Assembly (NCBI RefSeq): GCF_010183535.1
Contig: NC_071330.1
Location: forward strand, 15,109,717-15,173,716
Origin: Caenorhabditis remanei
Taxonomy: Eukaryota > Nematoda > Chromadorea > Rhabditida > Rhabditidae
Direction: 5' to 3'
DNA: 64,000 nucleotides
How positions within the stretch are numbered: the stretch's first letter is position 1; each line of letters starts with the position of its first letter. The translations under genes were made by a program, and so were the position numbers. Under the pieces are notes generated by a model. The model was not told the DNA's origin. It did no database searches and was given only the letters and a program-made list of their open reading frames with translations. Shown here piece after piece: positions 22,331 through 33,308 of the stretch.

Positions 22331-22601
22331 CTTTAAAAATTTTTAATTTTTTCAATTTTTCAAACTTTTTCATTTTTCGTCCAATTTTTGCGTTTTTAGA
22401 CTCAAAATAACTAAAACTTTTTGAATTTTCAAGAAATTTTTAGCATGAATATCTGTTTTCGATTCAAAAACCACATTATAACTAAGAATGAGCAATAAAA
22501 ATGAAGAAAAAAAACTTGTTGTTTGGAATTCTTTCTAATCGTTATTCTTATCTTGAAAAATAGTGTATAAAATTGAGAGATTTAGAGAAAATAATTTCAA
22601 A

Positions 22602-22611
22602 ACTGATAAGA
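22602..22611 (+). promoter_or_regulatory. GATA site (ACTGATAAGA) before protease 1
   Basis: ACTGATAAGA is the extended GATA motif bound by intestinal ELT-2/ELT-7 factors in Caenorhabditis. It lies 125-135 bp before the ATG, with CATAAAAGG at 22657-22665 as a TATA-like box. Intestinal expression of the protease is an inference. Confidence 0.55.
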
Positions 22612-22734
22612 ACTGGAATTAGTCATCGAATCGTCCAAAATGTAAACATAGAGAGCACATAAAAGGGGGTCGGTACTGGTAAACATCCGGCCGTCCAATT
22701 TTTTCTTCAAAAATTTCCATTTTCTTTACTAAAA

Positions 22735-25700
22735 ATGGTCAGCGGCACTGTATTCAACCCGAATTTCCAAAAAAACGGAGAAAATCTGTTGGATTCTGAA
22801 AAATCGGGAGTTCGTGAGGAGTTTTTGAGAGATTTGTGAGTTTTACGGTCGCTACAAACTACAAAAATTATAGTTTCTATTTTTCACCACATCTCTGAAA
22901 AATTTTTGGTATCTTAAGCTTAAAACCATCAATGTAGAATAAAAAACCGAAAAGTTGCGGATTTTCGAAATTTTTTTTTGACTGAAATTACAGTATCCTT
23001 GAGGCGAAACGCTTCAAATATATTGTTTTCATATTTAGGACGCCACGAGCTTTCAGAAAAGTATAATCATGCCTATATTCTGAAAATATCGATTTTTGGG
23101 GTTAGAGACGCAGAGTGTCTGGTATCTCTGCGTTCTAGCCTTTTCACTAAAACTGCTGTAACTTTGTCAAATTTGCTCCACAATCTGTGAAACAATGATT
23201 TTCAGAATCAGCACGTTTTCAGCTTCCAGAAAAGTATAATCAAGACGTGTTTTCAAAAAATTCGGGTCCCACCACGAAAACTACAGTAACCCAAATTTTT
23301 TCAATTCAGGGCATGATTATACTCATTTGAAAGGTCTTGACGCGCTGATTTCAAATATATACATTTTTTAAAATTGGAATCAAATCTGACTTAGTTACGG
23401 TAGTTTTAGTGATAAGGCTAGAGCGCAGAGATACCAGACACTCTGCGTCTCTAACCCCGAAATTCAAAAATTTTCAGAATATAGGCATGATTATACTTTT
23501 CTGAAAGCTCATGACGTCCTGAACATGAAAACAATATATTTGAAACGTTTGAGGTCAGGGATACTGTAATTTCAGTCAAAAATGAATTTTTCGAAGTTTT
23601 TGAAATTTTTCGAAAATCTCTAACTTTTTGAGTTTTAACACCACAGTTATGTTTTATAGCTCAAAAAACGCAGAATTTTGTATTCTTTCCTTTAAAAATG
23701 ATAACTTATATTTTCAGCTCTTACCAACCGAGACCAACACCGAAATCCAAGTCGATCTTCACCTACATATGTCTCACTGTACTCGGCATACTGTCACTGG
23801 TCATTATTTATTTTATTTTTTCGTTTATTTACAACCAATTCGTTAATGAGAGTAAGAAATTAGCGGCAATTCAAAAATTTCGAGATGAGATGCCAGGAGT
23901 CGAATTTTCTGAAAATCGATACACTCAAAATGAGCCAATATTGATGGATCTGAAATTCTTGAATTTATCTTTCTCCTCTTCAAATCTCGAACATTCCGAT
24001 AGACTACAAAGACTACAAACCCGTCCGGCGGCCAAGGACTGGAGAAATTATGGAAAAGTGATGTCTGTGAAGAATCAGGGTAATTGTGGATCGTGTTGGG
24101 CGTTTGCTACAGTAGCCGCCGTCGAATCACAGTATGCAATTCGAAAAGGGACACTTTGGTCACTTTCTGAACAAGAATTGGTGGATTGTGATGGGCGGAG
24201 CTTTGGATGTGGAGGAGGGTACTTGGATACGGCGTTGGCGTGAGTTTAGGGGGTTTTTGAGCTGAAAATTGGCAGAAAATAGGGTTCAATTTGTTTTTAC
24301 CGTCAAATACAGATAATTTCGCTTATTTTAAGCCAAAAATCAATAAAATTGAGCGAGAATTGAAAAAGTTACAGATTTTCGAAAATTTTCGAAAATTTCC
24401 GAAACGCGATGCTTAGAATCCCATGGTTAGCTTAGTTTTAAGTGAATATTTATGCCGGTTTTGTTTTTAGTAGCAAGCCCAAAACATTTAGGTCATTTTA
24501 AGCCAAAAATCACTCGAATTGGGCAAAAATTAAAAAAGTTACAGATTTTCGAAAATTTTCGAAAATTCAATTTTCACTAAATCTGATATATCTCATCAAT
24601 TTTTGTGCCAACACTCATTACGTTTAGTTTTTCAAAATCAGCGTGTTTTCAGCTTTCAGAAAAGTATAATCATGCCTATATTCTAAAAATATCGAAAATA
24701 TTCTAAACTTTTTGAAAATCTGAAATTCACTGTATCGCCTGTTTCTCAGTCAGTTTTGCTCCAAATCGAATGAAACTTATTTTTTCAGAATCAGCGTTTC
24801 GAGACCTTTCATTTGAGTATAATCATGCGTATATTCTGAAAATATTGATTTTTGGGGTTAGAGACGCAGAGTGTCTGGAATCTCTGCGCTCTAGCCTCTG
24901 CACTAAAACTGCTGTAACTTGATCAGATTTGATCCAATTTTTACAAAAGTTATATTTTTAAAATTAACGCGTCAAGGCCTTTCAAATGAGTATAATCATG
25001 ATTATATTCTGAAAGTTTCGAATTTCAGCCTCCATTGGGTCGAAAATTAAAATTTTCAGAAATTTCCAGAATGTAGTCATGATTAGACTCATTTGAAAGG
25101 TCTTGACAAGATGAATCTGAAAACATCACTTGAAGAAAGTAAAACTCAAAACAGAATGAGATATGGTAATTTCAGATATTTCAGCCATTTCGAAAATTTC
25201 GAAAAAACCAAAAGCTTTTTTTCTAAAAATAAAAAAACTCTAGATTCATCATTGCCAATGGTTTGGAAACAGAAGCCGACTACCCGTATTCGGGTGTTCA
25301 GCACAATCAATGCCAAATTAGAGGAGATAAGACACGTGTTCGAGTTGACAAAGGGTACCTGCTGCCAGCAGATGAGAATTACATTGCGGATTGGGTTGCC
25401 AGTGTGGGTCCGGTCGCTTTTGGTAAGGAAAACCTCATTTTTATTGATAGATCTGAAAATCCTGCATTTTTTAAGCCAAAAACCGGGTGAAAATATTTGA
25501 AAATAAAAAAGTTATGGATTTTCGAAACTTTTCGAAATTCTTCAAAAATTCAATTGACTGTAACTTGGTCAGTTTTGCTCCAAATTCAAAAATGTTTTTA
25601 GTTTCTGAATCTCTATTCCAAGACCTTTTAAATGAGTATAATCATAACTAGGTTTGGAAAAAATTGGGTCTCACCACGAAAACTACAGTAACCCGAGCCA

Positions 25701-26821
25701 TAAGTATCGGATTACTGTAGTTTTTGTGGTGGGACTACAGTCAAGGTTTTTTACGTTTTCTTCACTGAATTTACATTTTTATTTTAAAAAATCGCTTAAT
25801 TAACTTTAAAAATTAAAAAGTTACAGATTTTCGAAACATTTCGAAAATCTGAAAATCTCAACAATTTTAATTAACTGTAACTTGGTCAGTTTTGCTCGAA
25901 ATCCAAAAATTTTATCAGTTTCTGAATCTGCGTTTCAAGACCTTTCAGATGAGTATAATCACGACTAGGTTTGAAAAAAATTGGGTCTCACCACGAAAAC
26001 TACAGTAACCCGGAGTTTAAAGGCGCATGAAGTAAAATTGCTCCAAACCTAGTCATGATTAAACTCAAATGAAAGCTGGAAACACGCTGATTTTGAAAAT
26101 GTAATTTTTATAAAAATTGGATCAAATCTGACCAAGTTACAGTACTTTTTGTAGTTTTCAAATTTTGGGTTACTGTAGTTATCGCGTCGAGACTCCATTT
26201 TTGTTAAAACCATGTCAAGATTATACTTTTCTGAAAGCTCTTGTTATGTTGATTTTAATAGTCCTTGTTTTAAGGGGTTTCCACCTGGTTATGGTAGTTT
26301 CAGTCAAATCTGGAATTTCAGATTTTTCGAAATTTTCAAAATTTACAGAACCTAGTCATGATTATACTCATTCGAACCGTATTCACGTGCTGATTTCAAA
26401 AATCATAATTATATAGGCCTTGCAAAAAAACTAGCCGGGTTACGGTAGTTTGAAATTTTTGAAATTTTCGAAATTCTGTAACTTTTTTCATTTTGCTCCG
26501 TTTTCTTTGGTTTTTTGGCAAGATTTCCACGTTTTTAGCTCAAAATAACCACGATTTTTTAAAATTTCAGCTATGCCTGTCCCCCAATCGATATTATACT
26601 ACAAGTCGGGAATCTACAACCCATCGCCAGCTGACTGCAACCGTCCCATCGGTGGTCACGCGATAACCATCATTGGTTACGGTATCGACAATGGGAAACC
26701 GTTTTGGACGGTTAAGAACTCGTGGGGACCAAATTGGGGAGAGAATGGATACATGCGAATGGCGAGAGGGAATAACGTGTGTGGATTCAAGAACAAGGTC
26801 GTCGCACCGGTTATTAATTGA
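22735..26821 (+). CDS. Papain-family (C1A) cysteine protease 1, membrane-anchored (350 aa)
   Basis: Exons 22735-22835, 23718-24239, 25244-25422 and 26571-26821 join in phases 2, 2 and 1. After a ~46-residue N-terminal tail there is one membrane segment at ~47-72 ([18 protein letters not shown]), so the enzyme is probably a type II membrane protein. The catalytic domain is complete: Cys160 in NCGSCWAF, His297 in GGHAI, Asn317 in VKNSWG, with Gln of the oxyanion hole in VKNQG. The propeptide is very short: residues ~80-135 contain no ERFNIN or GNFD motif. Protease 2, 10 kb downstream, has both. This copy may therefore lack the usual auto-inhibitory prodomain. The exon 3 acceptor is a weak AAACTCTAG. 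All three introns are full of palindromic repeats. Confidence 0.87.
22960..23620. repeat. Palindromic repeats in protease 1 intron 1
   Basis: Nested arms with two hairpin cassettes (23104-23140 and 23414-23457) in opposite orientation around a CTACAGTAACCC centre at ~23281. The whole segment is one ~600-bp imperfect palindrome. Confidence 0.75.
24340..25220. repeat. Palindromic repeats in protease 1 intron 2
   Basis: Two TTACAGATTTTCGAAAATTTTCG arms in direct repeat (24370 and 24540), a hairpin cassette at 24858-24897, and a right arm ending near 25200. The 24240-24370 and 24480-24700 segments are near-copies of protease 2 intron 2, so they predate the gene duplication. Confidence 0.65.
25500..26500. 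repeat. Palindromic repeats in protease 1 intron 3
   Basis: Three partially overlapping copies (25500-25740, 25810-26165, 26165-26480). The middle one has the TTTAAAGGCGCATG centre. Similar arrays occur in protease 2 intron 3. Confidence 0.65.
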
Positions 26822-26849
26822 TACCTTTGATGGGAAAACACTTGTTTAA

Positions 26850-26855
26850 AATAAA
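26850..26855 (+). promoter_or_regulatory. Polyadenylation signal AATAAA
   Basis: AATAAA 29 bp after the protease 1 stop codon. Confidence 0.55.
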
Positions 26856-26929
26856 ATTTGTATAGATTTCCTGAAAAATTCAAATGATTCTGCACATTTT
26901 GAGCCAAAAACCATCGAAAAATAGTAAAA

Positions 26930-27385
26930 AATCAAAAAGTTAGAGATTTTCGAAATTTTACGAAATTCACAAAAATTAGTAATCTACCGTAATTCAACAA
27001 AAATCCGTCCGAGACCCAGATTTTCAAAATCAGCGTGTTTCCAGCTTTCATTTGAGTATAATCATGCCTATATTCTGAAAATATCGATTTTAGGGGTTAG
27101 AGACGCAGAGTGTCTGGTTTCTCTGCGCTCTAACCTCTTCACTAAAACTGTTGTAACTTTGTCAATATTGCTCCAAATTGAACGAAATTTAGATTTTTGA
27201 AATCAGCGCGTCAAGACCTTTCAAACGAGTATAATCATGATCATGTTTGAAAAAAATTGGGTCCCTGTAGTTTTCGTGGTGGGACCAAAATTTTTTTGAA
27301 AACATCTCATGTTTATACTTTTCTGAAAGCTGATATCACGCTGAATCCAAAAATTTTGATTTAATCAAAGTTGTAAAAAATCTGT
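26930..27385. repeat. Palindromic repeat downstream of protease 1
   Basis: Contains a hairpin cassette (27096-27137) and the GGGTCCCTGTAGTTTTCGTGG remnant of a centre. Arms are incomplete. Confidence 0.6.
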
Positions 27386-27479
27386 GAAAGATACGGTATT
27401 TTTAATAAAAAGTCAGAGGCCAGAGAAACAAATAAAATGAATTTTTCGAAGACGTTAGGGTTAAAAAACTCAAAACAGT

Positions 27480-27800
27480 CCAGATTTTTGGGTTATTTAG
27501 CATGTGAAATCCAAAAAAACAAACAAAAAGAAATTTAAAAAGTTTCGACTACCATGGGGATTGAACCCCCGACCTTTTGAACCATAACCACTCGGCCAGA
27601 GCCAAAAATTTTCAAAAACCGCGATTTTTAGGTGAAAGAACTCAAAACTCTAGATTCACAGGTAATTTGACACGTAGAACCCAAAAAAAAAACAGGCAAA
27701 AATGGATTCAAAAAGTTTTGACCACCGCGGGGATTGATCCCCCGACCTTTTGAACGATAGGGAATTCTACCTTAACCACTCGGCCAAAACCATAATTTTT
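27480..27800 (-). repeat. Two tRNA-like elements (minus sense)
   Basis: 27540-27605 and 27715-27790 are minus-strand copies of the tRNA-like repeat (A-box GGCCGAGTGGTTA, B-box GGGGTTCAATCCCC type). The first has lost part of the central region. Each is preceded and followed by the family's ~60-bp flanks. See the copy at 45390-45465 for details. Confidence 0.7.
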
Positions 27801-27933
27801 CAAAAAACTGCGATTTTTGGGGTAAAAATACTTGGAAAGCATGAATTTTGAGATTATTTTATAAGTGGAAGTTGGAAAATTCGACTTTGGAAAGTTTTAG
27901 TCACCATGACAATAATTGATTTTTAAGAAAAGA

Positions 27934-30900
27934 TTAATTTAGTGGTTCCAATTTAATTGTTGCTGTTGTGCTGGTTGCATTATTAATCTGTCGGTCTGGC
28001 AATTGCTTCTTTTTGCACAAAACTCGCTGACGAAACACAGGAAGACACATAACAATAGCAACTGGATCACAAAAAACGAAAGCTCCCAGAGCAATCACCT
28101 CAACGTAGTTGATAGGTCTGAATAACTGGGAAAAATTTTTAAAAAAAGTTTTCGTTCAAAAGTACAGTACCACTCAATGGGATTTGGACGTTTTCAGTTG
28201 AAATTATCTAAGAGTGTGCCATGGTAATTCTGATTGTCTCACATAGTAGGTTTTTATGGAATCATAAAGATCAATGATTTTATAATCTCTTGGAATTTGG
28301 AATTTTCCGGAAAAAATTTAATTCCGACCTCCGACTTCCAACTACCGACTTCCGGGCGTTTTTTTTTTCATTTCCGACTTCCGACTTCCACAACTCTGAT
28401 ATGGTCATTTTAAGAGAACAACTCAAAAATCATTCTATTTTGCTCAGAAATTGGTACTAAAAAGTAGTCAACTACAGAAATGGAGTTTTTGATCTTTATG
28501 ATCATCCCATAAAAACCTACTAGGTGTGACAATCAGAATTACTGTAACACACTCTTATTAGACAATTCCCACTGAAAACGGCCAGGAGCGGTTACTGTAG
28601 AACTCACTAACCGTCCCAAATCCATGTTGAAAATGGGAATTGTAAAACTGATGACACAAGGAAAGAAACTGACAAATATGGGAATGATAGTCTGCACAAT
28701 CAGAGCTCTCAACAGCTCAATTTGGAGTCTCGAAGTTTTTCTGCTGATTCTTCCAGTCATGTTCTCTAGTTTTCTCATAATCTGGAATTTTGGAGTTCTA
28801 AAGTTATACAGTACCCCTCAAAAGTATGTTAAGTTTTGGTTTTTTCAGTTGAAAAGGTCCAGAGTGTGTCATGGTAATACTTATTGTCCCATCAAGTAGA
28901 TTTTTAATGGATCATACAGATCAAAGGTAGAACTTTATTTTTGTAGTTGATAACTTTTTGTACGGACACTCCTTATAGTCATTTTAAGACGATTTGCACT
29001 AAAATTGGTCAATTTAAGGGAGAAATTACTGTATCTCTCTAGGGAGTGTCCGTACAAAAAAGTTGTCAACTACAAAAATAAAGATCTACCTTTGATCTGT
29101 ATGATCCATTAAAAATCTACTTGATGGGACAATAAGTATAACCATGACACGCTCTGGACCTTTTCAACTAAAAAAAGCAAAGCTTAATATACTTTTGAGC
29201 GGTACTGTATACAAAAACTTTAATAGTGTTACCATATGAGCCAACTTTAGAAAAACGCAAATAGAAATTGCTGATATCGAAGTCCATAAAGTTGTAGTAG
29301 ACCAAGATCGGATAACAGTGAAGTCTGTACCCTCGTTGTATAAACAAGATATCATATTTCTGTCCGTTGAGTTAATCCCATAAAATTTACCGAAATCTTC
29401 TCTGATGTATTCTTTGATCTCTGGATTTGCGCTTCCCAGAAAGTAGCAGGACTGAAAATAGAAAAAATAATAAAAATTGCATTGTTAATATTACTGAATG
29501 ACTCACCGCATGCCAGACAGATGTATAAGCCAGGAATATACCAAAGGACATCATCATGAAGATATGGAAGTTCCCTTTTGTCAAAGTGCTGTCAAGAACC
29601 ACTAAATATCTATAGATGAAGTGACTCAAAAGGACTGCATAGCTAGATGCAACCAATGCACATCGGAGGGAAAGTAGAAACAGATGCCAGTCGGTGGATT
29701 CAACGAAAAGACCGTCGCTGATGAAGAGGTAGAAACAGTAACGGTAACTGTGAATGTCCTAAGAAAGAGATAATAAGTGTACTGTAGACGGTTGTAAACT
29801 TTGACCGTTTTCAGTTGAAATTTGCCAATTTTTAATTGTAAACTATGTATTAACCATTCAGATAAAAAATAGACCTTCATTTTTGTAGTTGACAACTACA
29901 AAAATTAGTACCAATTTCAGATCAAAATAGAGTGATTTTTGAGCTGTCCTCTTAAAATGACCATATCAGAGTTGTGTGCAAGTGATTTTTTCTAAAACGG
30001 AAGTCGGAAGTCGGAAGTCGGAAGTCGGAAGTGAAAAAACGCCCGGAAGTCGGAAGTCGGAAGTCGGAAGAGAAAAAACGCCCGGAAGTCTGAAGTCGGA
30101 AGAGAAAAAACGTCCGGAAGTCGGAAGTCGGAAGTCGGAAGTCGGAAGTCGGAAGTCGGAAGTCGGAATTAGATTTTTTCTCGAATATTCCCAATTCCAA
30201 GAGAAAAATCATAAAACTCGCTAAAATCATTGAAAAATTGGTTTTTGGCTGTCGAAAAGCCTATTTTCTGTCCTCTTTGACCATTTTTTCATGAATTTCT
30301 GCGAAATGTATCCTTCCTAAATTTCACAGTGTTGGAATGACGGAAGTCGGAAGTAAAATTTTCAAAACGGAAGTCGGAAGTCGGAAGTCTGAATTCCGCG
30401 CAACTCTGGTTTATACCATAGCTGTACGGAATGACATATTTCGATTTTCGGAATCCTGAACCCGGAACCCCGAACCCGAACAAAATTTTCAAAATTCCGG
30501 AATCCGGAATTCCGAATTTAAAAATTTGCAAAACCAAGTCATTTTTTCTAGTGTTTTTGATGATAAATAAAGTATAAAACTACTTTTAATGATCAAAACC
30601 GAAAAAGAAAGTCCAGAGTTGCATGGAAGTGAAAATTTCTTATCCGGAAGTCGGAAGTCGGAAGTCGGAAATCCATGAAACTCTGCTATAGTCCAGAGTT
30701 GCGCGGAATTCCGACTTCCGATTTCCGGATAAGAAAATGCCATTCCGACTTCCGGAAATGTTTTTACTTCCGACTTCCGACTTCCGGATAAAGAGTTTCA
30801 CGGAATTCCCACTTCCGACTTCCGTTTTGAAAATTTTACTTCCGACTTCCGTCATTCCAACACTGTGAAATTTAGGAAGAACACATTTCGCAGAAATACA

Positions 30901-31809
30901 TGAAAACATGGTCAAATAGGACAGAAAATAGGCTTTTCGACAGCCAAAAACCAATTTTCCACTGATTTTATGATTTTTCCCTTGGAATTTGGAATATTTT
31001 CAAAAAAAGTCCACTTCCGACTTCCGACTTCCGACTTCCGGCCGTTTTTTCATTTCCGGCTACCGACTTCCGGATTAGAAATTTTACTTCGGGTTAAAAA
31101 ACTTAAAAACTTCAGATTTATAGGTTATTTGACATGTAGAACCCGAAAAAAACATGCAAAAAAAAAGATTCAAAAAGTTTCGACCACTATGGGGATCGAA
31201 CCCCCGACCTGTTGAACGATAGGAAATTCTACCTCAGCCACTCGGCCAGAACCCAAAATTTTCCAAAACTCGCGAATTTTGGATGAAAAAACTTAAAAAC
31301 TTCAGATTTATAGGTTATTTGACACGTAGAACCCGAAAAAAACAAGCAAAAAAAGATTCAAAAAGTTTTGACCACCGCGGGGATTGAACCCCCGACCTGT
31401 TGAACGATAGGGAATTCTACCTCAACCACTCGGCCAGAACTCCAAAATTTTCGAAAAAACGCGATTTTTGGATGAAAAAAACTCAAAAACTCTAGATTTA
31501 CAGGTTATTTGGCACGTAGAACCCGAAAAAAACAAGCAAAAAAGATCAATTTCTGAGAGAACTGAAAACAGCCAGAGTTTACAACACCTGTGTACTGTAG
31601 AATAAACTCACAATTGGAATCACCACATTTGCAATTGAATAGACCAAATTGAACATTGCAAAGTACAACAAAACATACCGATAATTGCCGAATTTCGTTG
31701 ATTTCTCTGTGAATATCAAATAGACAAAAATGGGATTCACGATAAAAGCCAAAGTTCCGAACACTTTCGGAATATGCTTGTAGACGAGAGCTAAGTCGAC
31801 TACTGTCAT
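27934..31809 (-). CDS. Seven-TM chemoreceptor, str/srj superfamily (340 aa)
   Basis: Minus-strand exons 31612-31809, 29507-29758, 29233-29451, 28612-28781 and 27934-28117 join in phases 0, 0, 0 and 2 to give 340 aa. N-terminal IPKVFGTLAFIVNPIFVYLI and GNYRYVLLYFAMFNLVYSI are TM1/TM2 of the Str superfamily, and GNYRYVLLYF is its loop motif. Exon 2 holds TM3/TM4; exon 4 carries LLRALIVQTIIPIFVSFFP, the characteristic TM6 region. The C-terminus has FCDPVAIVMCLPVFRQRV. The overall pattern is closest to srj. Such GPCRs act in chemosensory cilia. The last acceptor is taken at TTATTCAG, eight bases after an alternative CAG that breaks the frame. No lesion was found. The gene lies antisense between two proteases and its intron 1 (1.85 kb) is almost entirely repeats. 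Confidence 0.85.
28160..28605. repeat. TACAGTACC-type palindrome with ACTTCCG core (srj-like intron 4)
   Basis: Outer arms (GTACAGTACCACTC to GGAGCGGTTACTGTAG) match in reverse complement through GTTTTTATGG / CCATAAAAAC. The centre holds GACTTCCGACTTCC arrays at 28325-28390, so one repeat family is nested in another. Confidence 0.7.
28803..29215. repeat. Near-perfect ~410-bp palindrome (srj-like intron 3)
   Basis: Left-arm segments AAAGGTAGAACTTTATTTTTG and GTACGGACACTCC mirror right-arm GGAGTGTCCGTAC and CAAAAATAAAGATCTACCTTT; the ends are TACAGTACCCCTCAAAAGTA and TACTTTTGAGCGGTACTGTA. The arms differ at few positions over ~190 bp. It occupies nearly all of intron 3. Confidence 0.85.
29960..30410. 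repeat. ACTTCCG/CGGAAGT foldback element 1 (srj-like intron 1)
   Basis: A long CGGAAGT run at 29999-30170 is broken by GAAAAAACGCC and GAGAAAAAACG spacers. A ~170-bp centre follows (TTTTTGGCTGTCGAAAAGCC), then short CGGAAGT runs at 30341-30390. Outer CAGAGTTG(T/C) and CAACTCTG motifs lie at 29969 and ~30402. Confidence 0.75.
30610..31090. repeat. ACTTCCG foldback element 2 (srj-like intron 1)
   Basis: CAGAGTTGCATGGAAGTGAAA at 30613 starts a small CGGAAGT run. ACTTCCG runs follow at 30712-30790 and 30808-30855, then the same ~170-bp centre as element 1 but inverted (30858-31010), then ACTTCCG runs to ~31090. Elements 1 and 2 are inverted relative to each other. Confidence 0.7.
31095..31560 (-). 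repeat. tRNA-like elements (minus sense) in tandem
   Basis: Copies at 31170-31252 and 31365-31440, ~190 bp apart, each with minus-strand A box (GGCCGAGTGG) and B box (GGGTTCGATCCCC / GGGTTCAATCCCC). A third flank without a tRNA body ends at ~31545. They lie on the strand transcribed for the chemoreceptor. Confidence 0.75.
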
Positions 31810-32045
31810 TTTTTTGGTTTACTTCTGGCATCTTCTTCTGATGGCTTTTATACTGGTAATCAGCATAACGGATGTATATATAATTTCCTGTGTTTGGTTT
31901 TATAAGAAACTATACTATTCATATTTTTGGAATCTAGTTCATGTTTTCGTTCTGAATGTTACGGAAATTAATTCTCATCATGTGCTTCCGATAACTATCT
32001 CATGTACAAAACACACTATAATATTATTTTTCAATTTGATAGAAT
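31810..32045. other. Upstream region of the chemoreceptor gene
   Basis: About 235 bp of unique, AT-rich DNA with no repeat. It is the likely promoter of the minus-strand chemoreceptor. A plus-strand open frame here (31814-32047) has no splice partners or homology signal, and I do not regard it as a gene. Confidence 0.4.
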
Positions 32046-32049
32046 AGAG

Positions 32050-32935
32050 GGAACAATGAGAAAGTTACAGATTTTCAAATTTTTTTTCGAAAATCTGAAA
32101 TTCATTAAATCTGCAATATCTCATCATTTTTCGTACCGGGACTAAGGAAGTTAAGTTTTTCGAAATCAGCGTGTTTTTAGCTTTTATTTGAGTATAATCA
32201 TGCCTATATTCTGAAAATTTGGAATTTAGGCCTCAAATTTCAGTTTTTCGAAAATCTCAAAAATTTATAGCTACCGTAACCCGATCAGTTTTGTGCTAAT
32301 TTCCATAAAACTTTTAATTTATTTTGGATTTAGCGTGTTTCCAGCTTTCAGAAAAGTATAATCATGCCTATATTCTGAAATTATCAATTTTCAGGGTCAG
32401 AGACGCAGAGTGTCTGGTATCTCTGCGCTATAACCCTCTGACTCAGTGACTAAAACTACTGTAACTCGGTCAATTTTGGACCAATTTCTATGAGACTTAA
32501 ATAGCAAGATTTAGGAAATCGAGAGCTTTCAAAAAAGTATAATCATGACACATGTTCAAAAAATTCGGGTCCCGCCACGAAATCTACAATAATCCGAATT
32601 GTTTAAATTTAGGGCATGGTTATACTCATTCGAAGCGTCTTGATACGCTGGTTTTGAAAATATAATTTATATAAATATTGGATAAAATCTGACAAAGTTA
32701 CAGTAGTTTTCGTGAAGAGGCTAGAGTGCAGAGATACCAGACACTCTGCGTCTCTAACCACAAAAATCGATATTTTCAGATTATAGGCATGATTATACTT
32801 TTCTGAAAGGTCTCGAGACGCAGATTTTAGAATTTTTATTTTTATTCAATTTGGAGTAAAACTGACTGAGAAACAACCGATTCAGTCAACTTCAGATTTT
32901 CGAAAAGTTTCGAAAATCTGTAACTTTCTATATTT
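32050..32935. repeat. Palindromic repeats with two hairpin cassettes
   Basis: Hairpin cassettes at 32396-32436 and 32716-32760 point toward each other around GGGTCCCGCCACGAAA at ~32568. Ends are TTTTTTTCGAAAATCTGAAA and TTTCGAAAAGTTTCGAAAA. It forms one ~880-bp imperfect palindrome. Confidence 0.75.
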
Positions 32936-33216
32936 CTATTGTTCAGCGTTGGATTTTGGCGGGTAATAACAAGAATTCCTCAGAAAACTAGTTAACATTT
33001 TTTGGTGTGCAAAATGAAAAAAAAACAAATTTGTGCCTATTGGCAAAATTTTCTGAAATATTTTTTTGTTGGAAATTTTCAAACATTTTTTAGACACAAC
33101 AATTAGCAATAAAACAAATTCCTAATATTATTCCTCATATCTATCCCTGACTCATCTTTCCACAACAAACACAAAAAACAAGAAAAATGAGAGAATTAGA
33201 CGGTTAGAGACCCAAT

Positions 33217-33223
33217 TGATAAG
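33217..33223 (+). promoter_or_regulatory. GATA site (TGATAAG) before protease 2
   Basis: TTGATAAGGA lies 86-92 bp before the ATG. A second AGATAG follows 8 bp later, and a TGACTCATC lies ~55 bp upstream. This parallels the GATA site before protease 1, suggesting conserved intestinal control (inference). Confidence 0.45.
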
Positions 33224-33308
33224 GAAGAACAGATAGGACTGAGGAAGACTAACATTTCAACGATATTTAAGGCGTAGATCAAAACTTTTTTGTGTATTCG
33301 AACAAAAA

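Noticed and set aside
29976..30224. Repetitive frames such as SRKSEVGSRKSEVG and the opposite-strand SDFRLPTSDFRLPT
   Set aside because: Translation of the CGGAAGT / ACTTCCG heptamer array.
31814..32047. Plus-strand hydrophobic frame upstream of the chemoreceptor
   Set aside because: AT-rich promoter DNA; no splice partner, no family motif and no repeat in the paralogous setting.
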